A stretch of DNA of 64,000 nucleotides, from NCBI GenBank assembly GCA_900471485.1, contig UCEU01000005.1:1-64000 (forward strand). The letters run 5' to 3'. Below are positions 48,145 to 58,068 of this stretch, one piece after another. Numbering within the stretch: the stretch's first letter is position 1; each line of letters begins with the position of its first letter. Source of the DNA: Hyphomicrobiales bacterium. Its GTDB lineage: Bacteria; Pseudomonadota; Alphaproteobacteria; Rhizobiales; Rhizobiaceae. The notes under the pieces were generated by a model. The model was not told the origin of the DNA and did not search any database. It worked only from the letters and a program-made list of their open reading frames with translations. The position numbers and the translations under genes were made by a program.

Positions 48145-48179
48145 AACTTGACAGTTTAGGGCAGTAAAATTGTCAAGTT
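48145..48179. promoter_or_regulatory. inverted repeat between aceA and its probable regulator
   Basis: AACTTGACA (48145-48153) and TGTCAAGTT (48171-48179) are a perfect 9-bp inverted repeat with a 17-base spacer. A third half-site, TTGTCAAA, touches the regulator start codon (about 48216). It is a candidate operator for the adjacent regulator. Confidence 0.5.
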
Positions 48180-48221
48180 TTGTAAAGTTGGTGGGTGGCT
48201 TCTTCTGTAAAGGATTGTCAA

Positions 48222-49634
48222 ATGGCTGAGCGCAAGATCTTTGCCGGCCCCAAGGTTCGCCGCATCAGGAATGGTCTTGGCGTCACCCAGGCCGCTATGG
48301 CCGAGGCGTTGGACATATCGCCCTCCTACCTCAACCTCATAGAGCGCAACCAGCGCCCGCTGACCGTCCAGCTGCTTCTGAAGCTCGCCGCGGTCTACAA
48401 GGTCGACCTGGAGGAACTGCGCAGCGAAAGCAGCGGCAGTCTCAATCAGCTGAAGGAAGTCTTCGCCGATCCCCTGCTTTCCGGCGAGTTGCCCGGTGAT
48501 CAGGAATTGGTCGAGGTCGCCGAAGCCGCCCCCAATGCCGCAAGCGGCGTGATCAAGCTCTATCAGGCCTATCGCGAACAGGCGGCTCGCCTTTCGGGTC
48601 TGACACGGCTGACTGCCACGGAAGGGCAAGTCCCCCTGATGGGCGCCCGCCTGCCGGCCGACGAGGTCGCCGATATCCTGGAGCGCCGCTCCACCTATTT
48701 CCCCCGCATCGAGGAGGCGGCAGAACCGCTGGCGACACGCTTTGCCGAAACGCGCAGCGTCGCCGATGCACTCAAGGAATGGTTGCGCGCCGAGCGCGGC
48801 ATCAGCGTCCGCATCCTGCCTGTTCATGTCATGCCGGACCTGCGCCGCCGCTTCGATCGCCATTCGATGCGCCTGTTCATTTCCGAGCGTCTGTCGGCCG
48901 CCGACCAGATGCACGAGATGGCCATGGAAGTCGCCAGCCTCGCGCTGCGTGACGAGATCGCCGCTGAACTGGAGGGATTGCCGCTCTCCAGCCCGGAGGC
49001 ACGGCGCGTGGCCCGCTTCGAACTCGCCCGTTACGGCGCGTTGGCGCTCGTCATGCCCTACGGTGCCTTCCTCGCGGCCGCGCAGAGCACGCGCTACGAT
49101 CTTGATATCCTGGCTTCGCGCTTCGCCGTGTCGTACCAGCAGGCGGCAACGCGGTTGATCATGCTGCAGCGTCCCGGATCGTCGGCTATCCCGCTCTTCC
49201 TCATGGAGATCGATGCTGCAGGCCATCGGCTGCGGCGGGCAGGGGCGCAGGCCTTTCCGCAGGTCCGTTTCGGCGGCGGCTGTCCCAAGCTCAATGTTCA
49301 CGCGGCCTTCCTGCAGCCCGGCCAGATCCTTGCCGAGCGCGTCGAGATGCCCGACGGCGCTATCTACCTCACCATATCGAGAACGCTCGAAGGTCCGAGC
49401 GCGCCATTCGGCGAGCGCGTAAGGCGCACCGCGCTCCTCCTCGGCTGCGATGCCGCCGCCGGTGCGGCGATGGTCTATGGCGCGCCGGCGGCAGCCCAGC
49501 CTGCGGTTGCGGCGGGACCCGCCTGCCGGCTTTGCGAACGGCGCGGCTGTCTCTGTCGCGCCGAGCCGCCGGTGACCCGCCCCCTCGGTCTCGACGAGAT
49601 GGTCGGCGGTCTGAGCAGCTTTGAATTTCAATAG
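48222..49634 (+). CDS. XRE-family regulator, short-chain fatty-acyl regulator (ScfR/RamB-like)
   Basis: A 470-residue regulator. The start at 48222 gives MAERKIFAGPKVRRIRNGLG; an ATG 27 bases earlier is possible. The N-terminal Cro/CI helix-turn-helix is at about 10-65 (TQAAMAEALDISPSYLNLIE). The centre resembles the IrrE/ImmA-type domain (DQMHEMAMEVASLAL). The C-terminal half is the DUF2083-type domain ending in a Cys cluster, CRLCERRGCLCR, which could bind metal. Relatives RamB and PrpR/ScfR control acetate, propionate or glyoxylate genes. Its place divergent from aceA fits. Confidence 0.88.
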   Translation: MAERKIFAGPKVRRIRNGLGVTQAAMAEALDISPSYLNLIERNQRPLTVQLLLKLAAVYKVDLEELRSESSGSLNQLKEVFADPLLSGELPGDQELVEVAEAAPNAASGVIKLYQAYREQAARLSGLTRLTATEGQVPLMGARLPADEVADILERRSTYFPRIEEAAEPLATRFAETRSVADALKEWLRAERGISVRILPVHVMPDLRRRFDRHSMRLFISERLSAADQMHEMAMEVASLALRDEIAAELEGLPLSSPEARRVARFELARYGALALVMPYGAFLAAAQSTRYDLDILASRFAVSYQQAATRLIMLQRPGSSAIPLFLMEIDAAGHRLRRAGAQAFPQVRFGGGCPKLNVHAAFLQPGQILAERVEMPDGAIYLTISRTLEGPSAPFGERVRRTALLLGCDAAAGAAMVYGAPAAAQPAVAAGPACRLCERRGCLCRAEPPVTRPLGLDEMVGGLSSFEFQ

Positions 49635-49754
49635 GATGAAATCATTGAGAGGGCAGGATTTTGCGCTTGTCGGCTCCGAAAATCCTTTCTACTCTGCCGC
49701 CAAAACCAGAGGGACCGACATCAAAGGGTGCCGGAACATAAAGCAGGAGATAGA

Positions 49755-50852
49755 ATGAGGTCAGTAATCGCTAGGCTTGCAGCAACGGCTGTCGTTGCTG
49801 CGTTTTCATCCGCACCTTCTTTCGCACAGGAACGCGTCGTCAACGTCTACAACTGGTCGGACTATATCGACGCTTCGATCCTCGAAGATTTCACCAAGGA
49901 AACCGGCATCAAGGTTGTCTACGACACCTTCGACAGCAACGAGACGGTCGAGACCAAGCTGCTCGCCGGCGGCACCGGCTATGACGTCGTCGTCCCGACG
50001 GCCGACTTCCTTCAGCGCCAGATCCAGGCGGGCGTCTTCCAGAAGCTCGACAAGTCGAAGCTGCCCAACATCACCAACATGTGGGACGTGATCCAGCAGC
50101 GCACCGCAAGCTACGATCCCGGCAACGAATATGCCGTCGACTACATGTGGGGCACCGATGGTATCGGCTACAACGTCAAGAAGGTCGCCGAAATCCTCGG
50201 TCCCGACGTCAAGCCGGGCCTCGAAGTGATCTTCGACCCGAAGGTCGCCGCCAAGTTCAAGGATTGCGGCATCTACGTTCTCGACACGCCGAAGGATGTG
50301 CTGTCCACCGCGCTGCACTATCTCGGCCTCGATCCGAACTCCAAGAATCCGGAGGACTTCAAGAAGGTCGAGGAACTGATGACGTCGGTTCGCCCCTACA
50401 TCCGCAAGTTCCATTCGTCCGAATACATCAACGCGCTCGCCAACGGCGACATCTGCATCGCCTTCGGCTACTCCGGCGACGTCCTGCAGGCGCGCGACCG
50501 TGCCGAGGAAGCCAAGAACGGCGTAGAGGTCAACTACTCGATCCCTTCGCAGGGAGCGCAGATGTGGTTCGACATGATGGCGATCCCCGCCGATGCTCCG
50601 CATGTCGCCGAAGCGCATGAATTCATCAACTACATGATGAAGCCGGAAGTCATCGCCAAGGCGAGTGACTACGTCTTCTACGCCAACGGCAACAAGACCT
50701 CGCAGCAGTTCGTCAGCAAGGATGTCCTGGAAGATCCGGCGATCTATCCGACCGAGGATATCATGGGCAAGCTCTTCACGATCTCCCCGTGGGATCCGAA
50801 AACGCAGCGTACGGCGACGCGGCTCTGGACGAAGATCGTCACCGGCCAGTAA
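49755..50852 (+). CDS. potF: polyamine ABC transporter, periplasmic binding protein PotF
   Basis: A 365-residue putrescine/spermidine-binding protein. ATG 49755 follows AGCAGGAGA. The signal peptide is residues 1-27 (ARLAATAVVAAFSSAPSFAQ). The mature start ERVVNVYNWSDYIDASILED and YDVVVPTADFLQRQIQAGVF are typical of PotD/PotF, as is DYMWGTDGIGYNVKKVAE. A terminator-type hairpin follows before potG, likely giving extra binding protein. Confidence 0.95.
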   Translation: MRSVIARLAATAVVAAFSSAPSFAQERVVNVYNWSDYIDASILEDFTKETGIKVVYDTFDSNETVETKLLAGGTGYDVVVPTADFLQRQIQAGVFQKLDKSKLPNITNMWDVIQQRTASYDPGNEYAVDYMWGTDGIGYNVKKVAEILGPDVKPGLEVIFDPKVAAKFKDCGIYVLDTPKDVLSTALHYLGLDPNSKNPEDFKKVEELMTSVRPYIRKFHSSEYINALANGDICIAFGYSGDVLQARDRAEEAKNGVEVNYSIPSQGAQMWFDMMAIPADAPHVAEAHEFINYMMKPEVIAKASDYVFYANGNKTSQQFVSKDVLEDPAIYPTEDIMGKLFTISPWDPKTQRTATRLWTKIVTGQ

Positions 50853-50861
50853 AAGACCATC

Positions 50862-50892
50862 AGGCCCGGGCGGCAACGACCGGGCCTTTTTT
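50862..50892 (+). terminator. terminator between potF and potG
   Basis: AGGCCCGG (50862-50869) pairs perfectly with CCGGGCCT (50880-50887) across a 10-nt loop and runs into six T. It looks like a full rho-independent terminator placed inside the operon. Confidence 0.85.
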
Positions 50893-50945
50893 GTATGCCG
50901 ATCGTGGGGACGGCGGCCTTTTCAGAATGATTTTCGGGGAACACT

Positions 50946-52088
50946 ATGAAGTCACTTGGCAATATCCGCCGATCCTTCGCGCCGTGGACGGACCCGGCCG
51001 CTAAGCCGTTCATCTCGTTCAGGAGCGTGACCAAGCAGTTTGGCGACTTCACCGCGGTCGACGACCTCTCGCTCGATATCTATCACCGCGAGTTCTTCGC
51101 CCTTCTCGGTGCCTCCGGCTGCGGCAAGTCCACCTTGCTGCGTATGCTGGCCGGCTTCGAGCAGCCGACGGCGGGCGAGATCGTGCTTGACGGTACCGAT
51201 CTGGCCGGTACGCCGCCCTACAAGCGGCCGGTCAACATGATGTTCCAGTCCTACGCGCTCTTCCCGCACATGACGGTCGAGAAGAACATCGCCTTCGGCC
51301 TTCGCCAGGACGGCATGGCCAAGGACGAAATCGCCGAGCGCGTCTCGCAGATGCTGAAGATGGTCAAGCTCGAGAAGTTCGCGTCCCGCAAGCCCAACCA
51401 GCTCTCCGGCGGCCAGCGCCAGCGCGTCGCGCTCGCCCGTTCGCTTGCCAAGCGTCCGAAGGTGCTGCTGCTCGACGAGCCGCTCGGCGCGCTCGACAAG
51501 AAGCTGCGCGAGGAAACCCAGTTCGAACTGATGGACCTGCAGCAGAGCCTCGGCCTGACCTTCGTCGTCGTCACGCACGACCAGGAAGAAGCGATGACCA
51601 TGGCCGATCGCATTGCGGTCATGAGCCACGGCAAGGTCGTTCAAGTGGCGACGCCGGCCGAAATCTACGAGGCGCCCAACTCGCGCTTCGTTGCCGACTT
51701 CATCGGCGACGTGAACATCTTTGACGGCAAGGTCGTCGGTGCCAACGACAGCACCGTCGAGATCGCCGTCGATGGCGATTTCTCCATCAAGGTCGTCACG
51801 CCGGAAAAGCCCGCGATGGGCTCCGCGGCCGGCTTCGCGATCCGCCCGGAAAAGCTGAAGGTCGGCCGCAAGCCGCCGGCCCATCCCGGCGTCAACGCCG
51901 TGTCCGGCGAACTCTGGGACATCGCCTATCTCGGCGACATGACCGTCTTCCATGTGAAGCTGAAGAGCGGCAAGGTCGTGAAGGCCTCGCTGCTCAATGC
52001 GCAGCGTGCCGTAGACGACCCCTTCACCTACGACCAGGAAGTCTGGATCACCTTCGCCGAAGACGCCGGCGTGCTGCTGAAGGATTGA
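50946..52088 (+). CDS. potG: polyamine ABC transporter ATP-binding protein PotG
   Basis: A 380-residue ATPase. Walker A is GASGCGKSTLL, the signature is LSGGQRQRVALARSL, and Walker B is VLLLDEPLGALDKKL. The C-terminal TOBE-type regulatory domain includes AGFAIRPEKLKVGRKPP. ATG 50946 has GGGGAA upstream. potH begins 3 bp after its stop. Confidence 0.95.
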   Translation: MKSLGNIRRSFAPWTDPAAKPFISFRSVTKQFGDFTAVDDLSLDIYHREFFALLGASGCGKSTLLRMLAGFEQPTAGEIVLDGTDLAGTPPYKRPVNMMFQSYALFPHMTVEKNIAFGLRQDGMAKDEIAERVSQMLKMVKLEKFASRKPNQLSGGQRQRVALARSLAKRPKVLLLDEPLGALDKKLREETQFELMDLQQSLGLTFVVVTHDQEEAMTMADRIAVMSHGKVVQVATPAEIYEAPNSRFVADFIGDVNIFDGKVVGANDSTVEIAVDGDFSIKVVTPEKPAMGSAAGFAIRPEKLKVGRKPPAHPGVNAVSGELWDIAYLGDMTVFHVKLKSGKVVKASLLNAQRAVDDPFTYDQEVWITFAEDAGVLLKD

Positions 52089-52091
52089 ACC

Positions 52092-53003
52092 ATGGGCAAA
52101 CTCGGTTCCGCCGTCTACAGCCGCCTGGTCATCATCGTTCCCTATGTCTGGCTGCTGCTTTTCTTCCTGGCGCCATTCTTCATCGTGTTCCGTATCTCGC
52201 TGTCGACGACCGCGATCGCCATGCCGCCTTACGAGCCGGTCTTCGCACTGTCGGACGGCTGGGCCGGAATATGGGAGAAGATCGGTACATTCTCCTTCGA
52301 TAATTACAGCTACCTGATCGACGATCCGCTCTATTTCAACGCCTACCTGTCGAGCGTCATCATCGCCGGCGTCTCCACCTTCCTGACGCTGCTGATTGCC
52401 TATCCGATCGCCTACGGCATGGCGCAGGCGCCGCGGAGCATCCGACCGACACTGCTGATGCTGGTCATCCTGCCGTTCTGGACGAGCTTCCTGATCCGCG
52501 TCTACGCCTGGATCGCGATCCTCAAGCCCGAGGGTCTGCTCAACCAGCTACTGCAGTCCCTGCACATCATCGACAGCCCGCTGATCATCCTGAACACCAA
52601 TGTCGCCGTCTATATCGGCATCGTCTATTCCTACCTGCCGTTCATGGTGCTACCGCTCTATTCCGCCTTGGAGAAGATGGACGGCACGCTGATCGAAGCG
52701 GCGCAGGATCTCGGCTGCCCGCCGATCACGGCCTTCTGGCGTGTCACCTTCCCGCTGTCGCTGCCGGGCGTCGTCGCCGGCTGCATGCTGGTCTTCATTC
52801 CCGCTGTCGGCGAGTTCGTCATCCCCGATCTGCTCGGTGGATCGCAGACGCTGATGATCGGCAAGACGCTGTGGAACGAGTTCAACGCCAATCGCGACTG
52901 GCCGGTCTCTTCGGCGGTGGCGACGATCCTGCTGCTGATCCTGGTGATCCCGATCGTGTTCTTCCAGAACGCGCAAGCCAAAGCCGACGAGCAGGGGAAG
53001 TAA
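52092..53003 (+). CDS. potH: polyamine ABC transporter permease PotH
   Basis: A 303-residue permease with six membrane segments. The family EAA loop reads GTLIEAAQDLGCPPITAFWR. RPTLLMLVILPFWTSFLIRV is typical of PotH/PotB. It is 3 bp downstream of potG and 3 bp upstream of potI. Confidence 0.95.
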   Translation: MGKLGSAVYSRLVIIVPYVWLLLFFLAPFFIVFRISLSTTAIAMPPYEPVFALSDGWAGIWEKIGTFSFDNYSYLIDDPLYFNAYLSSVIIAGVSTFLTLLIAYPIAYGMAQAPRSIRPTLLMLVILPFWTSFLIRVYAWIAILKPEGLLNQLLQSLHIIDSPLIILNTNVAVYIGIVYSYLPFMVLPLYSALEKMDGTLIEAAQDLGCPPITAFWRVTFPLSLPGVVAGCMLVFIPAVGEFVIPDLLGGSQTLMIGKTLWNEFNANRDWPVSSAVATILLLILVIPIVFFQNAQAKADEQGK

Positions 53004-53006
53004 GCC

Positions 53007-53825
53007 ATGCTGAGATGGAACCGTTTCAACATTGCCTCCGTTGCCCTCGGCTTCGCCTTCCTCTACCTGCCCATCGTTCTGCTCGTGGTGTTTTCCTTCA
53101 ACGAGTCGAAACTGGTCACGGTCTGGGGTGGCTTCTCGACCAAGTGGTACATCTCGCTGTTCCACAATCAGGCCCTGCTTGACGCCGCCTGGGTGACCGT
53201 GCGCGTCGGCGTTCTGTCGGCCACCGCCGCGACCATCCTCGGCACCTTCGCCGCGATTGCCCTGGTCCGCTACACGCGCTTCCGTGGCCGCATGCTGTTC
53301 TCGGGCATGGTCTATGCGCCGCTCGTCATGCCTGAAGTCATTACCGGCCTGTCGCTGCTGCTGCTCTTCGTGGCGATTGGTTTCGATCGCGGCTTCTGGA
53401 CCATCACGCTGGCGCACACGACGCTCACCATGTGCTTCGTCGCCGTCGTCGTGCAGTCGCGGCTCTTGACCTTCGATCGCTCGATCGAGGAAGCAGCGAT
53501 GGATCTCGGCGCGCCGCCGGTGCGCACCTTCTTCGAGGTGACGCTGCCGATCATCGCCCCGGCGGTTCTCTCCGGCTGGATCCTGGCCTTCACGCTCTCG
53601 CTTGACGACCTCGTCATCGCGAGCTTCACCTCCGGTCCGGGCGCAACCACGCTGCCGATGAAGATCTACAGCCAGGTGCGTCTCGGCGTGACGCCTGAGA
53701 TCAACGCGGTCTGCACGCTGCTGATCGGCGTGGTCACGATCGGCGTCATCTGCGCATCCGTCATCACCAAACGGCGCGAAGTGCAGCGCGAGCGAGATGA
53801 GCGGGCCGCAGCCAACGCGCCCTGA
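53007..53825 (+). CDS. potI: polyamine ABC transporter permease PotI
   Basis: A 272-residue permease, PotI/PotC type. The EAA loop reads RSIEEAAMDLGAPPVRTFFE, and the N terminus has a membrane segment LPIVLLVVFSFNESKLVTVW. Its stop codon (53823-53825) directly abuts the stop codon of the convergent AsmA gene, with no intergenic bases and no separate terminator. Confidence 0.95.
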   Translation: MLRWNRFNIASVALGFAFLYLPIVLLVVFSFNESKLVTVWGGFSTKWYISLFHNQALLDAAWVTVRVGVLSATAATILGTFAAIALVRYTRFRGRMLFSGMVYAPLVMPEVITGLSLLLLFVAIGFDRGFWTITLAHTTLTMCFVAVVVQSRLLTFDRSIEEAAMDLGAPPVRTFFEVTLPIIAPAVLSGWILAFTLSLDDLVIASFTSGPGATTLPMKIYSQVRLGVTPEINAVCTLLIGVVTIGVICASVITKRREVQRERDERAAANAP

Positions 53826-55718
53826 TTATTGAGGAGGTGCAGGCTGTAGCGGCCCGGCAGGAGCGTGCGCTGCGGAAAGCAGCGGATCGGGCCATGACCC
53901 GCCGATGAAGAAAGGCAGAGGCGGAAATTCAGCCGCCTTCGCCGGATCGGTGGCCTCGATCGATCCCGAGAGCGCCAGCCCGCTCGATTGATAAGGGATG
54001 ACGCCTGACAATGTCAGCGTTTCCTGTGGCCCCTCGATCCGCGCATCGCGCAGCACGGCGGCACCATTCTCGATATCGGCACTGATATCGAAACCGTTGA
54101 ACGCCAGCGCACGGTGCGAAACAGCGGCCAACGGGAAGAAATCCGACCTGGCCGCTTCGGCGCGCACGGCCTGTGTATCAAAGCCCGGCAGTGAGCCGGA
54201 GCCGGCGCGAAATGCGATCGTTCCCGTCAGGTCACCGGCACCGGCTTTCCAAAGCGGCAGTGCGGTGCGGACAGTGACATCGAGCGAGCCCGAAGCACGC
54301 GGCAGCGGCCCGCTCAATTGAAGGCGCTCGATCAGCCCGCCGAAATCCGCGCCGCGGATCGACATCTGCAGCTTGCCGCCGCCATCGAAATCGCCGCGCG
54401 TGGCTTCCAGATGGGCGGTCAGCGAACCACCCTCGAACTGGCTGTCTCCGATGTCGAGCTTGGCCTCGTTGCTGGAGACGATGATGCTGGCGCCCATGTC
54501 CGTCAGGTTGAAGGGAACGATTTGCGCCTGCTTGGCGGAAAGCCTGAGGTCGAGATCGAGCCGCTGTAGCGGCCCGCCATCCGGTGGCCCGCCCGCTTCG
54601 CCGGCGGCAAGCCTCAAAACGAAGGCATCGAACAGCGACTTGAAATTGATCTGGTCGAAGGCAAGCGTCCCGCCGAGCTTGGCCCGCTCGTTAGCGACAT
54701 AGGAGAAATCCATTACGCCAGTGGCGTTCGCGCCGTTGATGCCGAGGTTGACGCTGTTGAAGCGGAAGCCGTTGGCGGCCGAGATCACATCGGTCTCGAC
54801 CGAGAAGGCCCTGAGCGTTGCAATCCCCGGCAGCGACCTGCCGGACCAATCGAGCAACGCCGGCAGATCGGGCACGTTGAGCGCCATGTTGCCGGAAACC
54901 CCGACGAGATTGGAGATATTGGCAAGCCCGTCGAAGCGGGCCGTCAGAAGCTTGGAGGTCAGCGCCGTGCTGAGCTGCGCGCTTTTGCCGGCGAAGATCA
55001 GCAACGGGCTGCGCGAGGAGAAGTCGATCTTCAGGTCCTGGCCGCTGGTGCGCGCGATCAGCACCGCCGAGATCGGGCTCGACAGCTTGCGCCAGTCGAC
55101 ATCGGCGGTCACGCCCTCGAAGCGGTATGTCTTGCCGCTGGCCACGTCGGCGATATCGAGTGTCCCGTCCTCGACGGTAATGGTGCCGATCTCGGCATCC
55201 AAGCCCCTGTCGAGCGTCTGGCGGCCGCCATCCTCGCGCGCGCTGTCGATCGCCTTGGCAAGCAGCCCCTCGTTCGTCCAGTCGATCATGCCGCTCGCCT
55301 CGCGGGTTAGCTTCAGGCTGGGGCGCAGCAAATGGAACTCATGGAATTTCGCGCGGCCCCGGAAGGCGTCGATCAGGTTGAATTCGGCCGAAAGGCTTTC
55401 GATCGTCCCGAGCAGCTTGTGGTCGCCGGTCGTCTTTCGAATGGACATCTGGTTGAGCGTGATGCGTGGCGTCGGCCAGAACTCCACCACCGGCCTGCCG
55501 GAAATCTCCGCCCGGTAGCCCGTCCATTTCGATACCGCGTCCTCGATGCCGGAGCGAACGAGATTGGTTGAGACGAGATACGGCCCCGCCACGCGCAACG
55601 CCACGAATACGGACAGGGCAACAAGCAGGACTATGGTCGCGAGCCGCGCGAAGGCGGGCAGCCAGCGTGAAACGGGTCTGATTTTCTTCCGCCAGCGCGG
55701 CTGTCGAGACATGCTCAT
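53826..55718 (-). CDS. AsmA-family outer-membrane/lipid-homeostasis protein
   Basis: A 630-residue protein with one N-terminal membrane helix (about 22-45, LATIVLLVALSVFVALRVAG) and a long periplasmic beta-rich region. The segment GYRAEISGRPVVEFWPTPRI after the helix and the C-terminal block (residues about 430-570) with repeated LTGTIAFRAGSGSLPGFDTQ-type strands are typical of AsmA. AsmA-like proteins form lipid-conducting grooves between membranes. The C terminus is Pro-rich. ATG 55718 or the near ATG 55712. Confidence 0.85.
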   Translation of the reverse strand: MSMSRQPRWRKKIRPVSRWLPAFARLATIVLLVALSVFVALRVAGPYLVSTNLVRSGIEDAVSKWTGYRAEISGRPVVEFWPTPRITLNQMSIRKTTGDHKLLGTIESLSAEFNLIDAFRGRAKFHEFHLLRPSLKLTREASGMIDWTNEGLLAKAIDSAREDGGRQTLDRGLDAEIGTITVEDGTLDIADVASGKTYRFEGVTADVDWRKLSSPISAVLIARTSGQDLKIDFSSRSPLLIFAGKSAQLSTALTSKLLTARFDGLANISNLVGVSGNMALNVPDLPALLDWSGRSLPGIATLRAFSVETDVISAANGFRFNSVNLGINGANATGVMDFSYVANERAKLGGTLAFDQINFKSLFDAFVLRLAAGEAGGPPDGGPLQRLDLDLRLSAKQAQIVPFNLTDMGASIIVSSNEAKLDIGDSQFEGGSLTAHLEATRGDFDGGGKLQMSIRGADFGGLIERLQLSGPLPRASGSLDVTVRTALPLWKAGAGDLTGTIAFRAGSGSLPGFDTQAVRAEAARSDFFPLAAVSHRALAFNGFDISADIENGAAVLRDARIEGPQETLTLSGVIPYQSSGLALSGSIEATDPAKAAEFPPLPFFIGGSWPDPLLSAAHAPAGPLQPAPPQ

Positions 55719-55880
55719 GATCGTCGCCAGTATTTCCGGCTGTCTGCCCGTTAATCCACTGAAATGCCGGATATATCAAATGCCCGACGCATGCAAATCC
55801 ATACCGGCCGCGTCCACTCGTCACTGGCTTTATACGCCGATTTGGCATCTTATATAGGCAGCCGAACAGGAGGTATGTGC

Positions 55881-57833
<1,953 letters not shown>

Positions 57834-57949
57834 CCATGACCGCCGGTTCGCTAAAGTCTTAACGAAACTACGATCTTTCACCGGGCAGAGCTGTCGTCTC
57901 CCGGCAACCTTTTGTTAAGAAACCTTTGTCAAAGGTTGACGTAACTTGG

Positions 57950-58065
57950 GGCTGCATATGAACGAAGCAGCTTGGAGCCTCGCTCCCGATACATGACGTT
58001 GAACGACTGAGCCCTTGTTGAACAGCACCCAAACTCTTTAGGCAGCCAACGTGGCTGCCTTTTTT
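57950..58065 (+). ncRNA. candidate small RNA
   Basis: The 235-bp gap after acsA has no gene but shows three hairpins in a row on the + strand: GCTGC/GCAGC (57951-57955 with 57967-57971), GGAG/CTCC (57974-57977 with 57982-57985), and a full terminator at 58041-58065. The second loop region holds CCTCGCTCCC, which could pair with ribosome sites. A TTGAC at 57936 could be a -35 box; no convincing -10 box is seen. It could instead be only the acsA 3' end. Confidence 0.35.
58041..58065 (+). terminator. rho-independent terminator
   Basis: GGCAGCC (58041-58047) pairs perfectly with GGCTGCC (58053-58059) and is followed by six T. It lies 208 bp after the acsA stop. Confidence 0.88.
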
Positions 58066-58068
58066 CGT

